DNA of 19,716 nucleotides from CALJIC01 sp039805565 (lineage in GTDB: Bacteria; Chloroflexota; Chloroflexia; Chloroflexales; Roseiflexaceae): contig JBDLTZ010000347.1 in assembly GCA_039805565.1 (NCBI GenBank), positions 1 through 19,716 of the forward strand, read 5' to 3'. Positions 14,148-19,716 of this stretch are shown one piece after another; position 1 is the stretch's first letter, and each line of letters starts with the position of its first letter. Below the pieces are notes generated by a model. That model was not told the origin of the DNA, did no database searches, and was given only the letters and a program-made list of their open reading frames with translations. Made by a program: the position numbers and the translations under genes.

Positions 14148-15311
14148 TTATGTCAGCGAGCGTACGAACTGATCGATCCGGTCAAGCGCGGCCTCGATCT
14201 TATCCATCGAGGACGCATAGCAGGCGCGGACAAAGCCCGCGCCGCTCGGCCCGAAGACATCGCCGGGGATCACGGCGACCTCTTTCTCTCGCAGCAGGCG
14301 CTCGCAGAACTCCTCGCTGCTGAGCCCAAGGTGATCGACCCGCGGGAAGGCATAGAAGGCGCCCTTCGGCTCGAACGTCGGCAGACCGATGGCGTTGAGG
14401 CCGGACACGATCGCCTGGCGGCGCCGGTCGTACTCGGCCACCATCACCCGCACATCCTGCTCGCCGCCCGCGAGCGCCGCCAGGCCCGCGTACTGCGCCA
14501 TCGTCGGCGCCGACATGATCGCGTACTGGTGGACCTTGCGCGTCGCGGAGATAATATCCTCGGGCGCAGCCAGCCAGCCGAGGCGCCAGCCGGTCATCGC
14601 GTAGGCCTTTGAGAAACCGCCCATCAGCAGCGTCCGGTCACGCATGCCCGGCAACCCTGCGAAGCAGATATGCTCCACGCCGTACACCAGGCGGTCGTAG
14701 ATCTCGTCGGAGAACACCAGCAGATCGTGGCGCTCGGCGAGCTGCGCGATCTCGAGCAGCCGCTCACGCGGCATCACGGCGCCGGTAGGGTTGTTCGGGT
14801 ATCCGATCAGGATAGCGCGTGTACGCGGCGTGATCGCGGCCTCGATCGCCGCCGCGGCGACCTCGAAGCTGTCCTCCATGTGGGTGGGCACCGAGACCGG
14901 CACGCCCCCCGCGAAGACCACGCAGGCCGGGTAGGCTACGAAGCACGGCTCGGGGACGATCACCTCGTCGCCCGGGTTGATTGTGGCCAGCATGGCATTC
15001 TGCAGCGCCTCGCTCACGCCCACCGTGATCAACAGCTCGGTCTCAGGGTCGTAGCTCACGCCGTAGAGCCGCCGCAGGTGCTCGGCCAGCGCCACGCGCA
15101 GCTCGAGCATGCCCGAGTTCGAGGTGTAGGCGGTGCGCCCCTCGGCCAGCGAGCGCGCCCCCGCGTCACGGATGTGATCGGGCGTGACGAAATCCGGCTC
15201 GCCGATCCCCAGCGAGATCACATCCTTCATCTGGGCCGCGATGTCAAAGAAGCGCCGGATACCAGACGCGGGCACCTGCTCCATCCGCCGCGCAATGCGC
15301 TCGTGCGCCAT
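14148..15311 (-). CDS. PLP-dependent class I/II aminotransferase (PatA-like)
   Basis: A 387-residue fold-type I aminotransferase. Landmarks are SLGIGEPDF (33-41), YPNNPTG (171-177) with N174 contacting the cofactor, SDEIYDRLVY (201-210) with D202 binding the pyridine nitrogen, GFSKAYAMTGWRLGW (232-246) with the PLP lysine K235, and a C-terminal FVRACYASS arginine for the substrate carboxylate. PEPCFVAYPACV resembles the PatA/N-acetyl-diaminopimelate aminotransferase group, but aspartate, alanine or aromatic substrates cannot be excluded. The ATG has GGAAGGA 9 bases upstream. It is the first gene of the minus-strand block, behind a candidate promoter near 15402. Confidence 0.95.
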   Translation of the reverse strand: MAHERIARRMEQVPASGIRRFFDIAAQMKDVISLGIGEPDFVTPDHIRDAGARSLAEGRTAYTSNSGMLELRVALAEHLRRLYGVSYDPETELLITVGVSEALQNAMLATINPGDEVIVPEPCFVAYPACVVFAGGVPVSVPTHMEDSFEVAAAAIEAAITPRTRAILIGYPNNPTGAVMPRERLLEIAQLAERHDLLVFSDEIYDRLVYGVEHICFAGLPGMRDRTLLMGGFSKAYAMTGWRLGWLAAPEDIISATRKVHQYAIMSAPTMAQYAGLAALAGGEQDVRVMVAEYDRRRQAIVSGLNAIGLPTFEPKGAFYAFPRVDHLGLSSEEFCERLLREKEVAVIPGDVFGPSGAGFVRACYASSMDKIEAALDRIDQFVRSLT

Positions 15312-15401
15312 GAGATCGTTCCTTCCCTAGCCGGCAGCAGCGCCGGTCACTCGATGTGAACGCAAAAAGGCGCTGCGTGCGCGAGCAGGGCGCCGGGGCC
15401 C

Positions 15402-15430
15402 ATCTTAGCACACACGCAGAGCCGCTTCCA
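15402..15430 (-). promoter_or_regulatory. Weak candidate promoter for the aminotransferase gene
   Basis: On the minus strand TGCTAAGAT forms an extended -10 element (box at plus 15402-15407), with TGGAAG 17 bases upstream as a poor -35. It lies about 90 bases before the start codon. Confidence 0.35.
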
Positions 15431-15495
15431 GGCACTGAGAGGATGACTGTAGTACCAAATTGCGTGCTCAGCGCTCACTACGTATCAAATATGAC

Positions 15496-15523
15496 GACTC
15501 AGCACTCAGCACTCAAGACTCAG
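15496..15523. repeat. Short CTCAGCACTC / CTCAAGACTC tract
   Basis: The sequence reads GACTCAGCACTCAGCACTCA followed by AGACTCAG. It combines the word seen at 1-72 with the one seen at 19041-19104, and lies 11 bases beyond the 3' end of the short-chain dehydrogenase gene. The rest of the 15312-15533 gap holds only the weak aminotransferase promoter. Confidence 0.8.
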
Positions 15524-15533
15524 AACCTGCTCC

Positions 15534-16304
15534 TCACCGCACCAGTCGCATCACCAGCCGCGTTGCGCCCGGCAGCGGAGCGGCCAGCAGGTCGAGCAGG
15601 CGCCCGAACCACGGCACCACCACCTCGCCGTGTGTCCCGTGCGCGATGGCGCGCAGCGTCGCGTCGGCCACCTGCTCCGGCCGCACGCGTGTCAGGCGGA
15701 CAATGTTGGGAAACTTCTCCGGCAGCGCGTGGCGCTGGAATCCAGTGGGCGACTCGCCAGGACAGATCAGGGCGCAGCGCACGCCCGATCCGGCGAGCTC
15801 CACCAGCATCGCACGTGAGATCGCCACCAGGGCGTGCTTCGTCGAGCTGTAGAACCCCATATTGATCGTGGGGATCAGGCCGGAGAGCGAGGCCATCATC
15901 ACGATCTGGCCGGCGCGGCGGGCGCGCATGTGCGGCAGGAAGGCCTGGGTGCAGCGTACCGCCCCATAGACGTTCACATCCATCATACGCTGCAGGTCCG
16001 CTAGGTCCGCCTCGGCCACCCGGTCGAACACGCCGAACCCCGCGTTGTTTACCAGCACGTCGGCCCGCCCGAAGCGCGCCAGCGTGGCCTCAGCCAGCCG
16101 CGCTACATCCCCCGCGTCGGTCACGTCGGCGGGCACGGCCAGCGCCCGCTCCGCCCCGAGCTCCTCCGCCAGCCGGCTCAGCGCCTCGCCCGAGCGCGCG
16201 GCCAGCACCACACGCCCCCCCGCGGCGGCGCAGCGCCTGGCGATCAGCTCGCCGAAGCCGCTCGACGCCCCGGTGATCACAACGACCTTATCGCGCAGAT
16301 CCAC
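15534..16304 (-). CDS. Short-chain dehydrogenase/reductase (classical SDR)
   Basis: A 256-residue Rossmann-fold oxidoreductase. The NAD(P)-binding TGASSGFG is at 11-18, NNAG at 86-89, the conserved Asn at N111, and the catalytic Tyr-Lys in YSSTK (Y152, K156) with Ser in ASLSG (139-141). A33-x-x-R37 after the second strand suggests NADP preference. The C-terminus is slightly hydrophobic (LLDLLAAPLPGATRLVMRLV), perhaps a membrane contact. The start is GTG at 16304 with GAGGG 5 bases ahead; the frame stays open far upstream but that part is antisense to the regulator gene. Its substrate is unknown. It diverges from the SufR-like regulator, which may control it. Confidence 0.92.
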   Translation of the reverse strand: MDLRDKVVVITGASSGFGELIARRCAAAGGRVVLAARSGEALSRLAEELGAERALAVPADVTDAGDVARLAEATLARFGRADVLVNNAGFGVFDRVAEADLADLQRMMDVNVYGAVRCTQAFLPHMRARRAGQIVMMASLSGLIPTINMGFYSSTKHALVAISRAMLVELAGSGVRCALICPGESPTGFQRHALPEKFPNIVRLTRVRPEQVADATLRAIAHGTHGEVVVPWFGRLLDLLAAPLPGATRLVMRLVR

Positions 16305-16353
16305 AATGTCCCTCGCACAGCAGCAGGACGCGGACGACCCCGCGCAAGCCGCA

Positions 16354-16382
16354 AGTCTAGCCGCACCCGTAGGGCGTGTCAA
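16354..16382 (-). promoter_or_regulatory. Promoter of the SDR gene (divergent)
   Basis: On the minus strand a perfect TTGACA (plus 16377-16382) and TAGACT (plus 16354-16359) are 17 bases apart. The transcript would start about 43 bases before the GTG at 16304. Confidence 0.65.
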
Positions 16383-16388
16383 ATGCGC

Positions 16389-16398
16389 CTTTCGAAAG
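16389..16398. promoter_or_regulatory. Candidate operator palindrome between divergent promoters
   Basis: CTTTCGAAAG is a perfect 10-bp palindrome centred between the two outward-facing TTGACA boxes. A direct repeat, GTCAAATGC (16378) and GACAAATGC (16408), 30 bases apart, flanks it and overlaps both -35 boxes. A palindrome of this length can occur by chance; its position is the argument. Confidence 0.45.
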
Positions 16399-16405
16399 TA
16401 TTTCC

Positions 16406-16435
16406 TTGACAAATGCAAAACGCGAGTGCTATACT
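16406..16435 (+). promoter_or_regulatory. Strong promoter of the SufR-like regulator
   Basis: A perfect TTGACA (16406-16411), an 18-base spacer and TATACT (16430-16435) preceded by TGC (extended -10). It is the best consensus promoter in the window, in a locally AT-rich patch, about 40 bases before the regulator start. Confidence 0.75.
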
Positions 16436-16481
16436 CACCTGAACAGTAACGACACGAGACGAATGAGAGGGGAGCGTGGGT

Positions 16482-17141
16482 ATGGGGCTGGAGCATCGCG
16501 AGCAGGGCGAGACGCGCCAGCAGATCCTGCAGCTGCTGCGCCGCAGCGGCCAGATGACCGCCGCAGAGCTGAGCGAGGCGCTTGGCATCGGCGCTGTGGG
16601 CGTGCGCCAACACCTCGCGCTGCTCGAGCGCGACGAGCTGGTGTTCACCGCGGGCGTGCGCCGCGGGATCGGCCGCCCGAGCCACCTGTACGCGCTGACA
16701 CCCAGCGCCGAGTCTCGCTTCCCGAAGCGCTACGACCGGCTGGCGATGGACGCGCTGGCGTTTGTGGCTGCCGAGGGCGGGCCGGCGGCGGTAGACCGCC
16801 TGTTCGCCTCGCGGCGCGCACATCTGCGCGAGCAGTACGCGCCACGTCTCGAGGGCAAGAGCCGCGGTGAGCAGGTGGTCGAGCTGGCCACCATTCTTAC
16901 TGAGCAGGGCTACATGTGCGAGTGTGAGCGGCTACCCGACGGCAGCTACGCGCTCGTGGAGCACAACTGCCCGGTGGACTGCGCCGCGCGAGAACACCCG
17001 CAGGCATGCGCCCACGAGCTCAAGCTGTACGAGGAGCTTCTCGATCTCGAGGTCACACGCGAGGAGACGATCGCCGCAGGAGGCTCGTGCTGCCGCTACC
17101 GGATCAGCGACCGACCGACCACAGACGAACACTCACGCTAG
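16482..17141 (+). CDS. SufR-like winged-helix transcriptional regulator with Fe-S cysteines
   Basis: A 219-residue regulator. An N-terminal winged HTH (12-75: TRQQILQLLRRSGQMTAAEL, then VRQHLALLERDELV and the RRGIGRPSHLYALT wing) resembles DeoR/ArsR-type domains. The C-terminal domain has the SufR pattern HNCP (C163), C176 in PQACAHE, and the GGSCCRY pair C203/C204, with extra C146, C148 and C167. In SufR homologues such cysteines hold a [4Fe-4S] cluster that senses iron and redox state. No suf operon is present; Mn-superoxide dismutase follows and an SDR diverges. The ATG at 16482 has GGGGAG 7 bases ahead, while the GTG at 16476 is too close to it. It probably controls its own promoter. Confidence 0.88.
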   Translation: MGLEHREQGETRQQILQLLRRSGQMTAAELSEALGIGAVGVRQHLALLERDELVFTAGVRRGIGRPSHLYALTPSAESRFPKRYDRLAMDALAFVAAEGGPAAVDRLFASRRAHLREQYAPRLEGKSRGEQVVELATILTEQGYMCECERLPDGSYALVEHNCPVDCAAREHPQACAHELKLYEELLDLEVTREETIAAGGSCCRYRISDRPTTDEHSR

Positions 17142-17175
17142 CCGCCCATCTCACACGCATCCTAGATCCACTCGT

Positions 17176-17185
17176 TGTACGTACA
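17176..17185. promoter_or_regulatory. Palindrome TGTACGTACA upstream of sodA
   Basis: A perfect 10-bp palindrome, 35 bases after the regulator stop and 130 bases before sodA. It could be an operator, but chance occurrence is quite possible. I see no convincing -35/-10 pair in the gap from 17142 to 17315; a short CCGCA/TGCGG hairpin lies at 17203-17215. Confidence 0.25.
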
Positions 17186-17315
17186 GACAATCGGTCGCAG
17201 CCCCGCAGCTTGCGGAACGCTTCTTCCCCGGTCGGGCGCGCGTAGTCGTCCGGCCGTTTATGTGCGCGGTAGCCTGCGGATATGCCGCGGGCACCTTGGA
17301 CCAAGGAGGAAACCG

Positions 17316-17921
17316 ATGGCGTTTACCCTTCCCGCCCTGCCGTACGACCCGGCCGCGCTCGAGCCTAACATCGACGCGCAGACGATGCAGATCCACCACG
17401 GCAAGCACCACAACGCGTACGTCACCAATCTCAATGCGGCCCTCGAGGGCCAGGCCGCGCTCCAGAGCGCGAGCATCGAGGAGCTGCTGACCAACATCAA
17501 GGACGTGCCGGAGAGCATCCGCCAGGCTGTGATCAACAACGGCGGCGGCCACCACAACCACACCCTGTTCTGGAACATCATGGGGCCGAACGGCGGTGGC
17601 GAGCCCACCGGCGCCCTCGCCGAGGCCATCACGAAGTCCTTCGGCAGCTTCGCGGACTTCAAGGCCAAGATCAAGGACAACGGCGTCAAGCGCTTCGGCA
17701 GCGGCTGGTCCTGGCTCGTGATGGACCAGAACGGCACCCTGCACGCGTACAGCACCGCGAACCAGGATAGCCCGCTCATGCAGGGCCACACCCCGCTGCT
17801 CGGCGTGGACGTCTGGGAGCATGCGTACTACCTGAAGTACCAGAACCGCCGGCCCGACTACCTCGAGGCTTGGTGGAACACAGTCAACTGGAGCGCCGTG
17901 GCCGAGCGCTTCGGTCGGTAG
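17316..17921 (+). CDS. sodA: Superoxide dismutase, Mn-type (Fe/Mn family)
   Basis: A 201-residue enzyme converting superoxide to oxygen and hydrogen peroxide in the cytoplasm. Metal ligands are H27 (QIHHGKHH), H82 (GGHHNHTLFW), D165 and H169 (GVDVWEHAYY). GGGHHNHTLFW together with TANQDSPLM (Q150) is the pattern of Mn-specific rather than Fe-specific enzymes. Length is typical. The ATG at 17316 follows AAGGAGGA by 5 bases. It lies 174 bases downstream of the SufR-like regulator on the same strand, so it may be a read-through or separately promoted member of a redox-stress module. A long inverted repeat 18 bases after its stop may end the transcript. Confidence 0.96.
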   Translation: MAFTLPALPYDPAALEPNIDAQTMQIHHGKHHNAYVTNLNAALEGQAALQSASIEELLTNIKDVPESIRQAVINNGGGHHNHTLFWNIMGPNGGGEPTGALAEAITKSFGSFADFKAKIKDNGVKRFGSGWSWLVMDQNGTLHAYSTANQDSPLMQGHTPLLGVDVWEHAYYLKYQNRRPDYLEAWWNTVNWSAVAERFGR

Positions 17922-17939
17922 CGTACGCACCCGGTCCCA

Positions 17940-17994
17940 CCACAGAGGACACAGAGGGCACGAGATAGACGTGCGCCCTCTGTGTCCTCTGTGG
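17940..17994. repeat. 20-bp perfect inverted repeat (hairpin) after sodA
   Basis: Bases 17940-17959 (CCACAGAGGACACAG...) pair without mismatch with 17975-17994 (...CTGTGTCCTCTGTGG) around a 15-base centre. An alternative fold with a 2-base bulge adds CACG/CGTG inside. No T-run follows on either side. It could be a bidirectional RNA hairpin or a small dispersed palindromic element. The internal ACAGAGG words show it grew by short duplications. Confidence 0.92.
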
Positions 17995-18049
17995 CTACAG
18001 AACAGCCTGTCTCACACAGCCCAGGCAGCGCCCTTGTCCTGCCGGGCGG

Positions 18050-18082
18050 CGCGCTCTTGTCACTCCCCGTAGCAAGAGCGCG
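18050..18082. promoter_or_regulatory. 10-bp inverted repeat at the pdxS promoter, candidate operator
   Basis: CGCGCTCTTG (18050-18059) pairs exactly with CAAGAGCGCG (18073-18082) across 13 bases. The right arm ends 5 bases before the pdxS -10 box, so a protein bound here would cover the -35 region. Confidence 0.6.
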
Positions 18083-18084
18083 TA

Positions 18085-18093
18085 TGGTACAAT
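18085..18093 (+). promoter_or_regulatory. Extended -10 promoter of pdxST
   Basis: TGGTACAAT is an extended -10 box (5 of 6 plus the TG motif). It overlaps the upstream in-frame ATG at 18092, which argues that translation begins at 18143 instead. Confidence 0.6.
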
Positions 18094-18142
18094 GGATCTG
18101 AAAAGTGACCTGATTGCGAAACGCACCAAGGAGCCCGTCCCA

Positions 18143-19024
18143 ATGGAGAAGTCAACCTGGACGACAAAGGCTGGCCTCGCGCAGATGCTCAAGGGTGGCG
18201 TCATTATGGACGTCGTCGATGTCGAGCAGGCAAAGATCGCCGAGGAGGCCGGCGCGGTCGCAGTGATGGCTCTGGAGCGCGTACCGGCCGACATCCGCGC
18301 CCAGGGCGGCGTCGCCCGTATGAGCGACCCCGAGCTGATCGTGCAGATCAAGCAGGCAGTCACCATCCCGGTGATGGCCAAGGCCCGGATCGGCCACTTC
18401 GTCGAGGCCCAGGTGCTCGAGGCACTGGGGATCGACTACATCGACGAGAGCGAGGTGCTCACCCCGGCCGACGAGGAGCACCACATCAATAAGCACAAGT
18501 ACAAGATCCCGTTCGTGTGCGGATGCCGTAACCTCGGCGAGGCGCTGCGCCGGGTTGCCGAGGGCGCGGCGATGCTGCGCACCAAGGGCGAGGCCGGCAC
18601 CGGCAATGTAGTCGAGGCCGTGCGCCACGCCCGCACGGTGTACAGCGAGATCCGCCGCCTCAAGGGCATGGACGAGGACGAGCTGTTCACCTACGCCAAG
18701 AACATCCAGGCGCCCTACGACCTGGTTCGTAGCGTCGCCGAGAACGGCCGCCTCCCGGTGGTGAACTTCGCCGCCGGCGGCGTAGCTACCCCGGCCGATG
18801 CCGCGCTCATGATGCAGCTCGGCGTGGACGGTGTGTTCGTGGGCTCGGGCATCTTCAAGTCGGGCGACCCGCGCAAGCGGGCCCGGGCGATCGTCGAGGC
18901 CACCACGCACTACAACGAGCCGGAGATCATCGCCGAGGTCAGCAAGGGCCTGGGCGAGGCCATGGTCGGCATCAACATCGACGTCATCCCCGACGCCCAG
19001 CTGATGGCGAAGCGCGGCTGGTAG
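18143..19024 (+). CDS. pdxS: Pyridoxal 5'-phosphate synthase subunit PdxS
   Basis: A 293-residue TIM-barrel synthase that builds PLP from ribose/ribulose 5-phosphate, glyceraldehyde 3-phosphate and ammonia delivered by PdxT (DXP-independent pathway). It begins STWTTKAGLAQMLKGGVIMD. Active-site residues are D23, K80 (MAKARIGH) and K148 (RTKGEAGTGN), matching the two lysines that carry the intermediates in the Bacillus enzyme. Length is standard. The ATG at 18143 has AAGGAG 9 bases ahead; an ATG at 18092 in the same frame lies within the promoter. pdxT follows after 87 bases on the same strand. Confidence 0.98.
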   Translation: MEKSTWTTKAGLAQMLKGGVIMDVVDVEQAKIAEEAGAVAVMALERVPADIRAQGGVARMSDPELIVQIKQAVTIPVMAKARIGHFVEAQVLEALGIDYIDESEVLTPADEEHHINKHKYKIPFVCGCRNLGEALRRVAEGAAMLRTKGEAGTGNVVEAVRHARTVYSEIRRLKGMDEDELFTYAKNIQAPYDLVRSVAENGRLPVVNFAAGGVATPADAALMMQLGVDGVFVGSGIFKSGDPRKRARAIVEATTHYNEPEIIAEVSKGLGEAMVGINIDVIPDAQLMAKRGW

Positions 19025-19040
19025 CGGCGAGCTGTGATCT

Positions 19041-19104
19041 GTGAGTCTTGAGCCACCGGCGGCGCCCGCGTCCCCGCAGCTCAAGACTCACGGCTCAAGA
19101 CTCA
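19041..19104. repeat. GTGAGTCTTGAGC inverted repeat in the pdxS-pdxT gap
   Basis: GTGAGTCTTGAGC (19041-19053) pairs perfectly with GCTCAAGACTCAC (19079-19091). A second right-arm copy, GCTCAAGACTCA (19093-19104), follows at once, so the left arm could pair with either. The second copy runs into AGGACTCT and the pdxT ATG at 19112, so the repeat forms the pdxT ribosome-binding region. Confidence 0.88.
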
Positions 19105-19111
19105 GGACTCT

Positions 19112-19681
19112 ATGACAACTGGTATCCTCGCCCTCCAGGGCGACTTCCGCGAGCACGAGGAGGTGCTTCAGCGTATCGGCGTCCCCACGCTGCAGGTGCG
19201 TCTCCCGAAACACCTCCAGCAGGTCGAGCGCCTGATCATCCCCGGCGGCGAGAGCACCACCATCGGCAAGCTGCTGATGATCTACAAGCTGCTCGAGCCG
19301 ATCCGCGAGCGCGCCCGGCAGGGCATGCCGCTCTGGGGAACCTGCGCCGGGGCGATCCTGATGGCCAAGACGATCGCCGATGGCCGGCCGGACCAGCCCT
19401 CGTTCGCCCTGATGGATATCAGCGCCCGCCGTAACGCATTCGGCAGCCAGCTCGACAGCTTCGAGGCCGACCTGAGCATCCCCCAGATCGGCGAGCAGCC
19501 GTTCCGGGCCGTGTTCATCCGAGCCCCGATCCTCGAGCTCCCCGGCCCCACGGTGGATGTGCTCGCAGCCCTCGACGACGGCCGAGTCGTCGCCGCACGG
19601 CAGGGGAACCTGCTGGCCACGAGCTTCCACCCTGAGCTCACGCCCGACGACCGGATGCACCGCTATTTCTTAGAGCTGTAA
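19112..19681 (+). CDS. pdxT: Pyridoxal 5'-phosphate synthase glutaminase subunit PdxT
   Basis: A 189-residue class I glutamine amidotransferase that releases ammonia from glutamine for PdxS. It begins MTTGILALQGDFREH. The oxyanion loop PGGEST is at 44-49, the nucleophile C78 in WGTCAG, and the catalytic H173 and E175 in SFHPELT. Length is standard. The ATG has only a short AGGA 4 bases ahead, within repeat-derived sequence. It is cotranscribed with pdxS unless the hairpin in between ends some transcripts. Confidence 0.97.
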   Translation: MTTGILALQGDFREHEEVLQRIGVPTLQVRLPKHLQQVERLIIPGGESTTIGKLLMIYKLLEPIRERARQGMPLWGTCAGAILMAKTIADGRPDQPSFALMDISARRNAFGSQLDSFEADLSIPQIGEQPFRAVFIRAPILELPGPTVDVLAALDDGRVVAARQGNLLATSFHPELTPDDRMHRYFLEL

Positions 19682-19716
19682 GTCGTGAGTCGTGAGTCTT
19701 GAGACCACGAGCTCAA
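19682..19716. repeat. GAGTCGTGAGTCTTGAG tract at the right edge
   Basis: Directly after the pdxT stop, the sequence repeats GTCGTGAGTC and then GTGAGTCTTGAG, the left arm of the element before pdxT. It ends at GAGCTCAA, which looks like the start of the matching right arm, cut by the window edge. Confidence 0.8.

Noticed and set aside
16305..16823. N-terminal extension of the SDR frame across the regulator gene
   Set aside because: The extension is antisense to the winged-helix domain and crosses the divergent promoters. The Rossmann fold starts just after the GTG at 16304.
17203..17215. CCGCA-GCT-TGCGG hairpin as a terminator of the regulator gene
   Set aside because: Only 5 bp with no T-run; expected often by chance in such GC-rich DNA.
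18092..18142. Upstream ATG for PdxS giving 17 extra residues
   Set aside because: It overlaps the extended -10 box, has no ribosome site, and PdxS family proteins begin near the ATG at 18143, which has AAGGAG.
1..19716. tRNA, rRNA, insertion sequence or phage genes
   Set aside because: No cloverleaf, rRNA-like stretch, transposase motif or integrase was recognised by eye; a covariance-model scan was not possible.

Overview
The window is a GC-rich bacterial chromosome segment. I infer Chloroflexota (class Chloroflexia, Roseiflexus/Kouleothrix-like). The reasons are strong G/C third-position bias, an archaeal/eukaryote-type prolyl-tRNA synthetase, RsbR-like STAS and SufR-like regulators, the PdxS/PdxT route to PLP, and low-complexity CTCAGCACTC / CTCAAGACTC tracts between genes. 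The assignment rests on gene types and repeat style, not on any search.

Left part (1-3176). A stand-alone HisKA-domain ORF on the minus strand ends inside a 14-bp tandem repeat. A plus-strand pair follows: a diacylglycerol-kinase-family lipid kinase and a PAP2 phosphatase with a long Ala-rich N-terminal extension. Next is about 740 bp without genes, filled with repeats: a 22-bp tandem array whose units fold as hairpins, a 14-bp array, and two near-identical 55-bp copies with nested GC hairpins.

Centre (3177-10197). A Rieske non-haem iron oxygenase (minus) diverges from a membrane-anchored TPR protein (plus), with back-to-back promoters between them. An STAS protein, ribulose-phosphate 3-epimerase (rpe), an unrecognised GT-A-like protein and proS follow, all plus. 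Good promoter candidates precede STAS, rpe and proS.

Minus-strand block (10198-15311). In transcription order it carries a class I/II aminotransferase, a small tail-anchored membrane protein, a GT2 glycosyltransferase, a phosphoheptose-isomerase-like SIS protein, a ROK sugar kinase, a Nudix hydrolase and pyroglutamyl peptidase (pcp). The SIS-ROK-Nudix genes are 8-11 bp apart and look like an operon. pcp ends in a classic intrinsic terminator.

Right part (15534-19716). A short-chain dehydrogenase (minus) and a SufR-like Fe-S winged-helix regulator (plus) share a divergent promoter region with two TTGACA boxes and a palindrome between them. Mn-type superoxide dismutase follows the regulator, suggesting an oxidative-stress module. 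A 20-bp perfect inverted repeat separates it from pdxS-pdxT (PLP synthase), whose promoter lies against a 10-bp inverted repeat. pdxT is preceded by a GAGTCTTGAG/CTCAAGACTC inverted repeat, and a similar sequence begins just after it.

No rRNA, tRNA, CRISPR array, insertion sequence or prophage was seen. The least explained material is the repeat-rich intergenic DNA and the SufR-like/SOD/SDR locus.
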